Shown piece after piece: positions 7,483-15,018 of a stretch of 31,181 bases of DNA (position 1 is the first letter of the stretch; each line of letters starts with the position of its first letter). Source of the DNA: UBA1413 sp964472165 (lineage in GTDB: Bacteria; Bacteroidota; Bacteroidia; Bacteroidales; Prolixibacteraceae); contig CAYYJE010000028.1 in assembly GCA_964472165.1 (NCBI GenBank), positions 1 through 31,181 on the forward strand. The letters are read 5' to 3'. Below the pieces are notes generated by a model. It worked only from the letters and a program-made list of their open reading frames with translations, ran no database searches and had not been told where the DNA came from. The position numbers and the translations under genes are program-made.

Positions 7483-10400
7483 ATGCAATATTTTTACAGC
7501 ATATTGACGGGCCTGGTCTGGCTGTTTTTCCTGCAACCGGATAACGCTGGAGGCCAGGAAGAACCCGGAGGATTATATCTCACAGGAAAGGTGACCACAG
7601 AGCAGGGGAGTGTGAATGGTGCAGTCATCCGGATGACCCGGAACGGACAACCCATGAAGGATTACCAGGTACTACCTGATGGAAAATTTGATCTGCGTTT
7701 TGAATTCAACAACGATTATGTGCTGATTTTCAGCAGGGCTGACAATTTTCCACAAAAATTAGTGATTTCCACCTCGGTGCCGGCTGCTGTTCTCCGTGTG
7801 GATCGTAAATTTCCCCCTTTCCCCGTCAACATCAACCTCTTCACAGAAATCAAGGGCATTGACAGGACTTTCTCCGAAAATGCCATCATGAAAATTTTCT
7901 ATTCACCTGCCGTGGATAATTTCATTCCCGAGGTTTATTACAACAATCCCCAGATCAAAAAGCTGATTGACCAGGCCATCTGGCAATCCCAGAATGTAAG
8001 CCGGGAATCGGACCTGCTGAAAAGACTGACGGCAGCCGAACTTGCTGAGCTGAAAAAAGATTATGACGAACTGCTTAAAAAGGCAGGCGGTGAATTCGAC
8101 AATGGGAAATATTTTGAGGCCCTCAACGACTACAAATCGGCAAGCCGGATTTTCCCCGCGGAGCAGTTTCCGAAGGACAGGATTGCCGAGATCAACGATC
8201 TGATCGCGGTGCTGGGGCTTCAGGCCGGATTTGACAGTTTGCAGGCAGAGAATTACAATCGATTCATCCGGCAAGGAGATCAGCAGTTTGCCGCACAGGC
8301 CTATCCCGGTGCCAGGGATAACTATTCCCAGGCGCTGTTGGTTCGTATGGGTGACGCCTATGCCACGGGGAGAATTGCAGAAATTGACCGGATCCTGGCA
8401 GACCTGCAGAAACAGCAGCAATATGCAGGCATTATCGCGAAGGCCGACAAAGCCTTCAATGATAAATTATGGGACCAGGCAAAGGCCGGGTACCAGGAAG
8501 CCGGCAAGGTGAAACCTGAAGAGTCTTATCCCAAAACCCAGCTTGCCCTGATCGATAAGGAATTGGAAAACCTTGCCAGGAATACGGAAAGAGAATCCAA
8601 TTTCAGGGCTGCCCTTCTCAACGGCGACGCCGCCTACGCGAAACAATCCTATGCCAAAGCTGTTGCATTTTATGAAACCGCACTGACGTACAAACCAGGA
8701 GATGCGGAAGTATTGGCCAAACTTGCCAAAATAGAACAGGAACAAAAGCAAATTGCCAACAAGTTGTTTTATGACGAGACCATAGTGAATGCCGACAAAG
8801 CCTTCAACAAAAAAGAATACCCGAAAGCACGCGAATTGTATACAACAGCCTTGACGGCATGGCCTGAACAGAGTTATCCCCAAAAACAGATTGACGCCAT
8901 TGATGCGTTCCTTCAAAAGGCGGGAATTTATAATCAGCTGATTGCCGATGGGGACGAAGCCTTTGGAAGAAGGGATTATGGGGTCGCCAGGGGTAAATAT
9001 GCGGACGCCCTTGGGGTGAAACCGGAGGAGGCTTATCCTGCCGGCAGGATCCGGGAAATTGACGACATTCTGGCACGGGAAGCGAAAGCAGAACAGGCCA
9101 GACTCCTGGCAGAAAGGGAGAATGCGGAAAAGGCCCGTATGCAGGGAGAGATGGAACAACGTAATCTGGCCTACAAAAAACTGGTTGATGAAGCCGACCG
9201 GTTGGTTGAGCAGAATGCACTGATTGAAGCTGTAGGAAAATTCAGGGCGGCTCTGGAAGTCAAACCAGGGGAATCGTACCCTTTACAGCGGATCGAAGAG
9301 ATCAGGGGCATCATCACACGTCAGGCAGAAGCCCAAAAAGCCTATGAAGCTGCAGTCGCCAAAGGTGACGAGGAATTCGGGAAACAGCAGTTTGCTTCAG
9401 CCCGGAGTTCCTACCAGCAGGCCCTGACGGCCAAAAAAGAGGAGCCTTATCCTGCGGAGATGATAGCCCGTATCGATTCCATTGATTCCGAACTGGCGCG
9501 GGTGGCAGCGGAAAAGCAGGCACAGGAACTGGCAGCCCTTCAGGCGGCAGAAGCCGAGAAAGCNNNNNNNNNNNNNNNNNNNNNNNNNNNNNNNNNNNNN
9601 NNNNNNNNNNNNNNNNNNNNNNNNNNNNNNNNNNNNNNNNNNNNNNNNNNNNNNNNNNNNNNNCTGGAAGCCGAACGGCTTGCTGTCATCGACAGCCTTT
9701 CCAGGGTACGCCAAAAAGAGGAAAAATACCGGTCACTCCTTCTGGCTGCCGATGCCTCTTTCAGAACCAGCCTATGGACCCCTGCACGGGAAGGATATTC
9801 CCAGGCCCTGGAGATTAAACCCGGTGAAAACTATCCCACGGAACAAATCAGGAAAATCGACGAAATTCTCCTCAGAATGGAGCAACGTGCCGCCACTACT
9901 CCCGTAATCGCTGAAATAAAGGAAACTGCCCCGGCCACGCCCGTTTCCAAACCGGCAGCCAATGAATCGGACATCCTTTATAACGACATCATTGCTACGG
10001 CTGACGAAGCATTCACCAAAAAAGAATACAATGTATCGAGGGCGTGGTATTATCAGGCACTTGCGCTCAAGCCCAATGAACCCTACCCTGCCGGCCGGAT
10101 AGAAGAGATCAGACAGATTTTGCAGTCGTTGCTGCTCACTGAGTCTGACCGGGAATTTCAGCAATATATCGACAAGGGGGATGAAGCATTCCGGAATAAT
10201 GAGCTGGCGGTTGCCCGCTCCTGGTACAACCGGTCACTTAACATCAAGCCGAACGACAGCTATCCGAAATCCCAGATCAGTGAAATTCAGATAAAAATCG
10301 CTGCACAAATGGAGGGGAATAAGGACAAGGTCCTCAAAGAATACATCAGTCAGGGAGATAAAGCTTTTGCGGATAAGAACTACAACATTGCCAGGGTATG

Positions 10401-10491
10401 GTACCAACGGGCAATACAATTAAAACCCGGTGACTCCCTTTCGCGGGAAAAACTGGATCAGGTGGCCAAAGCCCTGTCCGGAACGGAATAG
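7483..10491 (+). CDS. Large exported protein with at least 12 degenerate TPR-like repeats (contains an assembly gap)
   Basis: 1002 residues as drawn, with 100 N at 9564-9663 (about residues 694-727). A signal peptide (about residues 1-24) is followed by a carboxypeptidase-regulatory-like beta domain (about 30-110, 'LYLTGKVTTEQGSVNGAVI', 'LPDGKFDLRFEF'). A repeat region starts near residue 194. Each unit of about 50 residues follows the pattern Y..li..GD.aF..k.y..Ar..Y..AL..kP.e.YP..qI..Id.iL. Units begin near 194, 258, 314, 373, 430, 483, 564 and 620, with four more after the gap. Ala/Glu/Lys/Gln-rich linkers of variable length (for example about 530-565 and 672-693) look like coiled coil. 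The TPR-like shape suggests a periplasmic scaffold. I cannot assign a partner. The gap lies in the most repetitive linker, so the true repeat number may be higher. Confidence 0.8.
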   Translation: MQYFYSILTGLVWLFFLQPDNAGGQEEPGGLYLTGKVTTEQGSVNGAVIRMTRNGQPMKDYQVLPDGKFDLRFEFNNDYVLIFSRADNFPQKLVISTSVPAAVLRVDRKFPPFPVNINLFTEIKGIDRTFSENAIMKIFYSPAVDNFIPEVYYNNPQIKKLIDQAIWQSQNVSRESDLLKRLTAAELAELKKDYDELLKKAGGEFDNGKYFEALNDYKSASRIFPAEQFPKDRIAEINDLIAVLGLQAGFDSLQAENYNRFIRQGDQQFAAQAYPGARDNYSQALLVRMGDAYATGRIAEIDRILADLQKQQQYAGIIAKADKAFNDKLWDQAKAGYQEAGKVKPEESYPKTQLALIDKELENLARNTERESNFRAALLNGDAAYAKQSYAKAVAFYETALTYKPGDAEVLAKLAKIEQEQKQIANKLFYDETIVNADKAFNKKEYPKARELYTTALTAWPEQSYPQKQIDAIDAFLQKAGIYNQLIADGDEAFGRRDYGVARGKYADALGVKPEEAYPAGRIREIDDILAREAKAEQARLLAERENAEKARMQGEMEQRNLAYKKLVDEADRLVEQNALIEAVGKFRAALEVKPGESYPLQRIEEIRGIITRQAEAQKAYEAAVAKGDEEFGKQQFASARSSYQQALTAKKEEPYPAEMIARIDSIDSELARVAAEKQAQELAALQAAEAEKXXXXXXXXXXXXXXXXXXXXXXXXXXXXXXXXXXLEAERLAVIDSLSRVRQKEEKYRSLLLAADASFRTSLWTPAREGYSQALEIKPGENYPTEQIRKIDEILLRMEQRAATTPVIAEIKETAPATPVSKPAANESDILYNDIIATADEAFTKKEYNVSRAWYYQALALKPNEPYPAGRIEEIRQILQSLLLTESDREFQQYIDKGDEAFRNNELAVARSWYNRSLNIKPNDSYPKSQISEIQIKIAAQMEGNKDKVLKEYISQGDKAFADKNYNIARVWYQRAIQLKPGDSLSREKLDQVAKALSGTE
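9564..9663. other. Assembly gap (100 N) inside the repeat protein gene
   Basis: Exactly 100 ambiguous bases within an Ala/Glu-rich linker between repeats. A low-complexity, repetitive region is a natural place for an assembler to break, so sequence may be missing. Confidence 0.97.
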
Positions 10492-10595
10492 AATTTTAAA
10501 AAATGGGGTCACCATTTGAAATAATGGAGGAAAATGAGTTTTAAGGTACTGTATAAAAATGCATATTTGCAGAAAGAAACACTAAAAACGCGATT

Positions 10596-11789
10596 ATGGG
10601 AAAAGTATTGGTTATCGGAGCCGGAGGGGTTGGCACCGTAGTAGTCCACAAAATGGCGGCTCTTCCGTCAGTTTTTACGGAAATCATGCTGGCCAGCCGC
10701 ACCAAGTCAAAATGCGATGCCATTGCCCGCAAGATTGGGGGGAACCGCATTAAAACAGCGAAAGTGGATGCGGACAATGTGCCCCAGTTGGTGGCCCTGA
10801 TCCGCACCTTCAAACCCGACCTGGTTGTTAACGTAGCCCTGCCTTACCAGGATCTCACCATCATGGATGCCTGTCTCGAAACCGAAACCAGCTATCTCGA
10901 CACTGCCAATTATGAACCGAGGGATGAAGCCAAATTTGAGTACAAATGGCAATGGGCATACCAGGAGAGATTCCGTGAAGCCGGTATCACCGCGATTTTA
11001 GGGTGCGGATTTGATCCCGGGGTCACCAGTGTTTTCACAGCCTACGCGGCCAAACACCACTTCGACGAATTACACTACCTCGACATTGTCGATTGCAATG
11101 CGGGTGACCATGGAAAAGCGTTTGCCACCAACTTCAATCCCGAGATCAACATTCGCGAAGTCACCCAGAAAGGGAAATATTATGAAAATGGGAAATGGAT
11201 TGAGACTGAACCTCATGAGATCCACAAGCCCCTCAACTATCCGGAAATCGGACCAAAGGAATCATACCTGATATATCACGAAGAACTGGAATCGCTGGTG
11301 AAGAACTTTCCCACACTGAAGAGGGCCCGTTTCTGGATGACTTTCGGCCAGGAATATCTGACCCACCTTCGGGTTATTCAAAATATTGGCATGGCCGGAA
11401 TTGAACCTGTGATGTATGAAGGTCATGAAATTATTCCCATCCAGTTTTTAAAAGCCGTGCTTCCAAACCCCGGTGACCTTGGTGAAAACTACAAGGGATG
11501 GACCTCCATCGGCTGCCGCATCAGGGGAATTAAGGATGGCAGGGAAAAGAGCTATTACATCTACAACAACTGCAGTCACGAAGCAGCGTATGCGGAAACC
11601 GGAACCCAGGCTGTCAGCTATACCACCGGAGTTCCGGCAATGATCGGCGCCATGATGTACCTTCAGGGACTCTGGAAAAAATCCGGTGTCTTTAACGTGG
11701 AAGAGTTCGATCCCGATCCCTTTATGGCTGCACTGAACCAGCACGGACTCCCCTGGCATGAGCTTCACGGCACCGACCTGGAACTTTAA
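10596..11789 (+). CDS. Saccharopine dehydrogenase family protein, probable carboxynorspermidine/carboxyspermidine dehydrogenase
   Basis: This is a 397-residue cytosolic oxidoreductase. The N-terminal Rossmann fold begins at once with 'VLVIGAGGVGTVVVHKMA' (GxGxxG at 8-13), followed by 'DLVVNVALPYQDLTIMDACLE', 'YLDTANYEP' and 'GCGFDPGVTSVFTAYA'. These match the saccharopine dehydrogenase superfamily. The overall length near 400 and 'IDxGxxxTGVPAMIGAMM'-like C-terminal motif ('SYTTGVPAMIGAMMYLQG') fit the carboxynorspermidine dehydrogenase branch better than lysine-pathway enzymes. That enzyme condenses a diamine with aspartate semialdehyde using NADPH, on the alternative route to (nor)spermidine. 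The decarboxylase that usually completes the pathway is not in this window. A DUF819 membrane protein follows after 96 bases. The exact polyamine substrate cannot be read from sequence. Confidence 0.82.
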   Translation: MGKVLVIGAGGVGTVVVHKMAALPSVFTEIMLASRTKSKCDAIARKIGGNRIKTAKVDADNVPQLVALIRTFKPDLVVNVALPYQDLTIMDACLETETSYLDTANYEPRDEAKFEYKWQWAYQERFREAGITAILGCGFDPGVTSVFTAYAAKHHFDELHYLDIVDCNAGDHGKAFATNFNPEINIREVTQKGKYYENGKWIETEPHEIHKPLNYPEIGPKESYLIYHEELESLVKNFPTLKRARFWMTFGQEYLTHLRVIQNIGMAGIEPVMYEGHEIIPIQFLKAVLPNPGDLGENYKGWTSIGCRIRGIKDGREKSYYIYNNCSHEAAYAETGTQAVSYTTGVPAMIGAMMYLQGLWKKSGVFNVEEFDPDPFMAALNQHGLPWHELHGTDLEL

Positions 11790-11822
11790 CAGGGTGAAGA
11801 AAGACCAGGAAAGGAAAAGAAG

Positions 11823-11879
11823 ATGAGCATTGAAAGAGCTAAAGTGGATGAAATCATTACCTTTGGTTGCATAAACTGA
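11823..11879 (+). CDS. Possible 18-residue leader ORF before the DUF819 gene
   Basis: An ATG at 11823 is preceded by a purine-rich stretch (AGGAAAGGAAAAGAAG) that would be a strong ribosome binding site in many bacteria. It encodes MSIERAKVDEIITFGCIN and stops six bases before the DUF819 start codon. The spacing would allow translational coupling. It matches no family I recognise and could be chance. Confidence 0.22.
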   Translation: MSIERAKVDEIITFGCIN

Positions 11880-11885
11880 ACGGAA

Positions 11886-13166
11886 ATGATACTTACCATT
11901 TCACTTTTGCTCTTTTACTTTCTGACTCCCGTACTGATTATCTACCTCACTCACATCAACAAAACCATCAACAAGGTGGGATCCATTGCCATTGCCTATC
12001 TTTTGGGGATTGTGGTGGGCAATATCAGGATTCTTCCCCGGGGAACCGATGCCTACCGGGCAAACCTACCGGCGCCCGATGGGTCCCTTTTCCTGCCTGC
12101 CGACCAGGTCAGGGCAATGGCAGAGGCAGGGGTAATTACTTCCAACGACCTGATGGTCAACCAGATGGCTTCCATGCAAAGTTTTACCTCCAACATAGTA
12201 ATTCTCATTGCCATTCCCCTGCTGCTTTTTTCGCTCGACCTGCGAAGATGGCTTCGTCTGGCCCCGGAAGCCCTTAAATCCCTGATTCTTGGGGTTACCT
12301 CCCTGATCATCGTCATTTTTGCCGGCTATCTGTGGCTGGGTGACAGCATCCCGGAGGGATGGAAGGTGGGTGGAATGCTCGTGGGAGTTTACACCGGGGG
12401 AACGCCCAACCTGGTGGCCATCGCCACAGCACTGAAAGTTTCCCCTACCGTATTCATACTTACCAATACCTACGACATGGTGCTGAGCGCCTTTGTCCTG
12501 GTTTTCCTCATGACCGCAGCACAGCGGATCTTCAATCTTTTCCTGGTTCACTTTTCCGACACCAGAAAGCACAAAGCCGTTTGCAAGGTGATCAAGGAAA
12601 CCGAAGGGGTTGACAATTACCTGGGCATGCTCTCCTGGAAGTCTTTCAGGGAACTGCTTGTCGCTGTGGGAATCTCACTGCTCATCGTGGCTGCCAGTTA
12701 TGGTGCAGGCTTGCTGGTGTCCAAAGAGATTCAGACCACTGTCATCATCCTCACACTTACCACCCTGGGATTGCTGGCATCGCTGGTGAAGAGAATCAAC
12801 ACCATTGAGCACACCTTTCAGCTTGGAATGTACTTTATCATTGTCTTCTCGCTGGTCATCGCATCAATGGCCGATCTCAGGGCTATGTTCAGTATTGAAT
12901 TCCTGAACCTCTTCCTTTTCGTCGCGGTGGCTGTTTTCGGCTCGATTATCATCCATGTGGGGCTGTCAAAGATATTTAAGGCTGACACCGACACCACCAT
13001 CATCACCATTACCGCCCTGACCTTTTCTCCTCCCTTTATTCCGGCAGTCGCAGCTTCGATCCGGAACAAAGAGATTATCCTGACAGGTATTGCGAACGGA
13101 TTGATCGGCTATGCCATCGGAAATTACCTGGGGGTAACCATTGCTTACATCCTCAAGGGTTTCTGA
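11886..13166 (+). CDS. DUF819 family integral membrane protein
   Basis: This 426-residue protein has about 10-12 hydrophobic segments. It starts directly in a membrane helix ('MILTISLLLFYFLTPVLII'). Family-like features are 'IAYLLGIVVGNI', 'VTSLIIVIFAGYLWLG', 'GGMLVGVYTGGTPNLVAIATAL', 'TNTYDMVLSAFVLVFL' and, near the end, 'FSPPFIPAVAASIRNKEIILTGIANGLIGYAIGNYLG'. The two-repeat pattern and the glycine-rich 'GGTPNLVA' element suggest a secondary transporter, and DUF819 (YjcL-like) proteins are generally treated as such, with no settled substrate. It lies 96 bases after the dehydrogenase on the same strand, so transport of a related metabolite is possible but is inference only. It converges with the DUF1080 gene. 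Confidence 0.82.
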   Translation: MILTISLLLFYFLTPVLIIYLTHINKTINKVGSIAIAYLLGIVVGNIRILPRGTDAYRANLPAPDGSLFLPADQVRAMAEAGVITSNDLMVNQMASMQSFTSNIVILIAIPLLLFSLDLRRWLRLAPEALKSLILGVTSLIIVIFAGYLWLGDSIPEGWKVGGMLVGVYTGGTPNLVAIATALKVSPTVFILTNTYDMVLSAFVLVFLMTAAQRIFNLFLVHFSDTRKHKAVCKVIKETEGVDNYLGMLSWKSFRELLVAVGISLLIVAASYGAGLLVSKEIQTTVIILTLTTLGLLASLVKRINTIEHTFQLGMYFIIVFSLVIASMADLRAMFSIEFLNLFLFVAVAVFGSIIIHVGLSKIFKADTDTTIITITALTFSPPFIPAVAASIRNKEIILTGIANGLIGYAIGNYLGVTIAYILKGF

Positions 13167-13173
13167 CCATCAC

Positions 13174-13201
13174 AAAAACCGGGGAGCATGTGCCTACCCG
13201 G
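13174..13201 (-). terminator. Intrinsic terminator after the DUF1080/PHP gene
   Basis: CCGGG (13179-13183) pairs with CCCGG (13197-13201), extended by AG/CT across one mismatch, with a seven-base loop. On the minus strand it is followed by five T residues (13174-13178). It lies in the 84-base space between two convergent genes and is oriented to stop the minus-strand gene. Confidence 0.55.
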
Positions 13202-13250
13202 GGTTCAGTGGTCAAAAAAGAATCGTGGCATTTTGCTCCCGCAGAGATAC

Positions 13251-14516
13251 TTATCCGGTAACCGAGGCAGGCAGTCCCTTTACCAGTACCGGCTTTTTTT
13301 CATGGACTTTTGGAAGAAACATATCGCCGGGAGTTAAACCACACTCATCGATCATTTGCAGGGCATACTCCAGTTGTCCAAGATCGGCGGCCCCATTGTT
13401 CGTGCCGAACGAAAATTTCAGTCCAGCTGCTTTTGCCTTGCGGATGAAGGCAGCAGACGGAACTTTGTATCGGGCATTAATTTCAAGCACCACATTGTTT
13501 TCTTTCAAAACGCGGATTACCCGGTCAATCCGTTCAGGCGTCCACAACTGGTCGTATTCAGGCTGCAAAGAGGCCGGCAGCATTGTCGGATTTACATAAA
13601 TGTCAACGGGCTCCTGTGAAATAATGGCTTCGATCTTGCCCACCAGCTGGTCCATAAACTGCTGTTTGTCGTCCACCCATACCTCTTCCGGAATCCATAT
13701 CCGGTTTCTCCGTCCTTTGTAGTCGGTAAAAGTAAGCGCATCGGTAAAAACGTAGTCAAATTTCGCGATGGCTTCGGGGGAAAAGAGCGTAATCCATTCC
13801 CTCCCTTCNNNNNNNNNNNNNNNNNNNNNNNNNNNNNNNNNNNNNNNNNNNNNNNNNNNNNNNNNNNNNNNNNNNNNNNNNNNNNNNNNNNNNNNNNNNN
13901 NNNNNNNNGATTTCATTTTCACCTTTCCGGAAATGTGATGAATGGCAAAAGTCCCTGAGGAGAATACCCTTCCGCTGGTGGCGGGACTCCGCCATGGCCC
14001 GGCAGGCTGGATATACTCCATGACCCTGATACCATTGACGTAAGTCTCCGCAAGATTCCCCGAAACTTTGACCGTCAGGGTAAACCACTCACCATCCCCT
14101 GCCATGGGGAAATAGAGATGCCGGATTCCGGTGAGGCTCCCTGTCTTCATGGCATATGCAGCTTCCCCGTCAGTACGGTTGGTATTGGCCACCACCACGC
14201 CGTAACCCCATGGCGTCGTTAGGTCAAAAGGAGCAGGCTGGTGAAAGAGGATCTCTGCAAAAGTGCCGGGTTCCGTCATTAACTCCGCTTCCATGACAAA
14301 ATCCTTGTATTCCTTTCCTCCTTCAAAAACCAGGTACCCCGGCGCACCGGAACTAACCAGAACCCCCTTTTCCCAGGTGAACGTGGAGGGACTCTCTGCA
14401 GCACTCCAGTTACCTTCTTTGTCCAACAGGGATATCCATTTACCCTGCTGTGGCTGACATGATCCCAGAAACAAAAAGGTTACGACTACCAGGATCGGCA
14501 AAATACTGATTTTCAT
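13251..14516 (-). CDS. DUF1080 (3-keto-disaccharide hydrolase-like) lipoprotein, apparently joined to a PHP-like metal hydrolase (gap inside)
   Basis: 421 residues as drawn. Residues 1-20 are a lipoprotein signal peptide (FLGSC, Cys20). Residues about 25-203 form a DUF1080/LamG-like beta-sandwich ('WISLLDKEGNWSA', 'FVMEAELMTEPG', 'GEWFTLTVKVSGNLAETYVNGI', 'GTFAIHHISGKVKMK'), a fold found in 3-keto-glycoside hydrolases. After 100 N, the last 184 residues look like the C-terminal half of a PHP-superfamily hydrolase ('FDYVFTDALTF', 'DIYVNPTMLP', 'VLEINARYKVPSAAFIRKAK', 'FSFGTNN'). The missing PHP start, with its first metal-binding histidines, probably needs 60-90 residues, more than the placeholder provides. 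One fused protein is my preferred reading. Two adjacent genes remain possible. The reaction of the combined protein is unknown. Confidence 0.7.
   Translation of the reverse strand: MKISILPILVVVTFLFLGSCQPQQGKWISLLDKEGNWSAAESPSTFTWEKGVLVSSGAPGYLVFEGGKEYKDFVMEAELMTEPGTFAEILFHQPAPFDLTTPWGYGVVVANTNRTDGEAAYAMKTGSLTGIRHLYFPMAGDGEWFTLTVKVSGNLAETYVNGIRVMEYIQPAGPWRSPATSGRVFSSGTFAIHHISGKVKMKXXXXXXXXXXXXXXXXXXXXXXXXXXXXXXXXXXEGREWITLFSPEAIAKFDYVFTDALTFTDYKGRRNRIWIPEEVWVDDKQQFMDQLVGKIEAIISQEPVDIYVNPTMLPASLQPEYDQLWTPERIDRVIRVLKENNVVLEINARYKVPSAAFIRKAKAAGLKFSFGTNNGAADLGQLEYALQMIDECGLTPGDMFLPKVHEKKPVLVKGLPASVTG
13809..13908. other. Assembly gap (100 N) between the DUF1080 and PHP-like regions
   Basis: Exactly 100 ambiguous bases. 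The reading frame is kept by the placeholder length, which alone does not prove that the two sides are one gene. Confidence 0.97.
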
Positions 14517-14657
14517 TTATTTAAGCTATTAAAATTAAAACAGGATACTTCCTGAAACAGAAGTGATGCCCACATATTCATTCAACATGACCGATGCACG
14601 AAATTTGCATGGGCATCTCAAATGAGCAGTGATTTCAATTCCGAAAAATAGACAAAA

Positions 14658-15017
14658 TCAGTGAGAATGTGTTTCCTTGACCGCAGGCTTTCCTTTGGCT
14701 GATTCCAGAATCTTTGTGTATTCCTCAACGGCGATCTCTTTGGCTTCATATCCTTCCTTTTCAATGGCTTTGACCAGCTTTTCAGAAGAACTTTTCCCTG
14801 TGGCATAGACCACTTTTACCGTATTGGATACATGGTCTACCTTAAGGTCTTTCACCCCCTTCTCGAAACGAAGCATTTCAAACACTTTGCTTTCACACGC
14901 CGCACAGTGCATATTGCTCTTAAAATAAACCGTTTCGCTGTTTTTCTTCTGGGCGCTGCACTGTATTCCCATGAAAAGGAAGGCCATTAAAGCAGCCAAT
15001 AAAGTTATCTTTTTCAT
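14658..15017 (-). CDS. Exported heavy-metal-associated (HMA) domain protein
   Basis: A 119-residue periplasmic metal-binding protein. The ATG at 15017 is preferred over the upstream TTG (15026), because it begins a normal signal peptide ('MKKITLLAALMAFLFMGIQCSAQ'). The HMA ferredoxin-like domain follows with 'NMHCAACESKV' (Cys38 and Cys41, the MxCxxC motif), 'VDHVSNTVKVVY' and 'LVKAIEKEGYEAKEI'. A His-containing tail ends the protein (THSH). CopZ-type domains bind Cu(I), so copper is the likely metal, with other soft metals possible. The start codon lies one base after the TGA of the TonB receptor gene (TGATATG), which implies translational coupling and a shared function in metal delivery. 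Confidence 0.85.
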   Translation of the reverse strand: MKKITLLAALMAFLFMGIQCSAQKKNSETVYFKSNMHCAACESKVFEMLRFEKGVKDLKVDHVSNTVKVVYATGKSSSEKLVKAIEKEGYEAKEIAVEEYTKILESAKGKPAVKETHSH

Positions 15018-15018
15018 A

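Noticed and set aside
8467..9159. 230-residue minus-strand frame inside the repeat protein gene
   Set aside because: Shadow of the repeat-coding strand; its residue pattern repeats with the repeats of the real gene.
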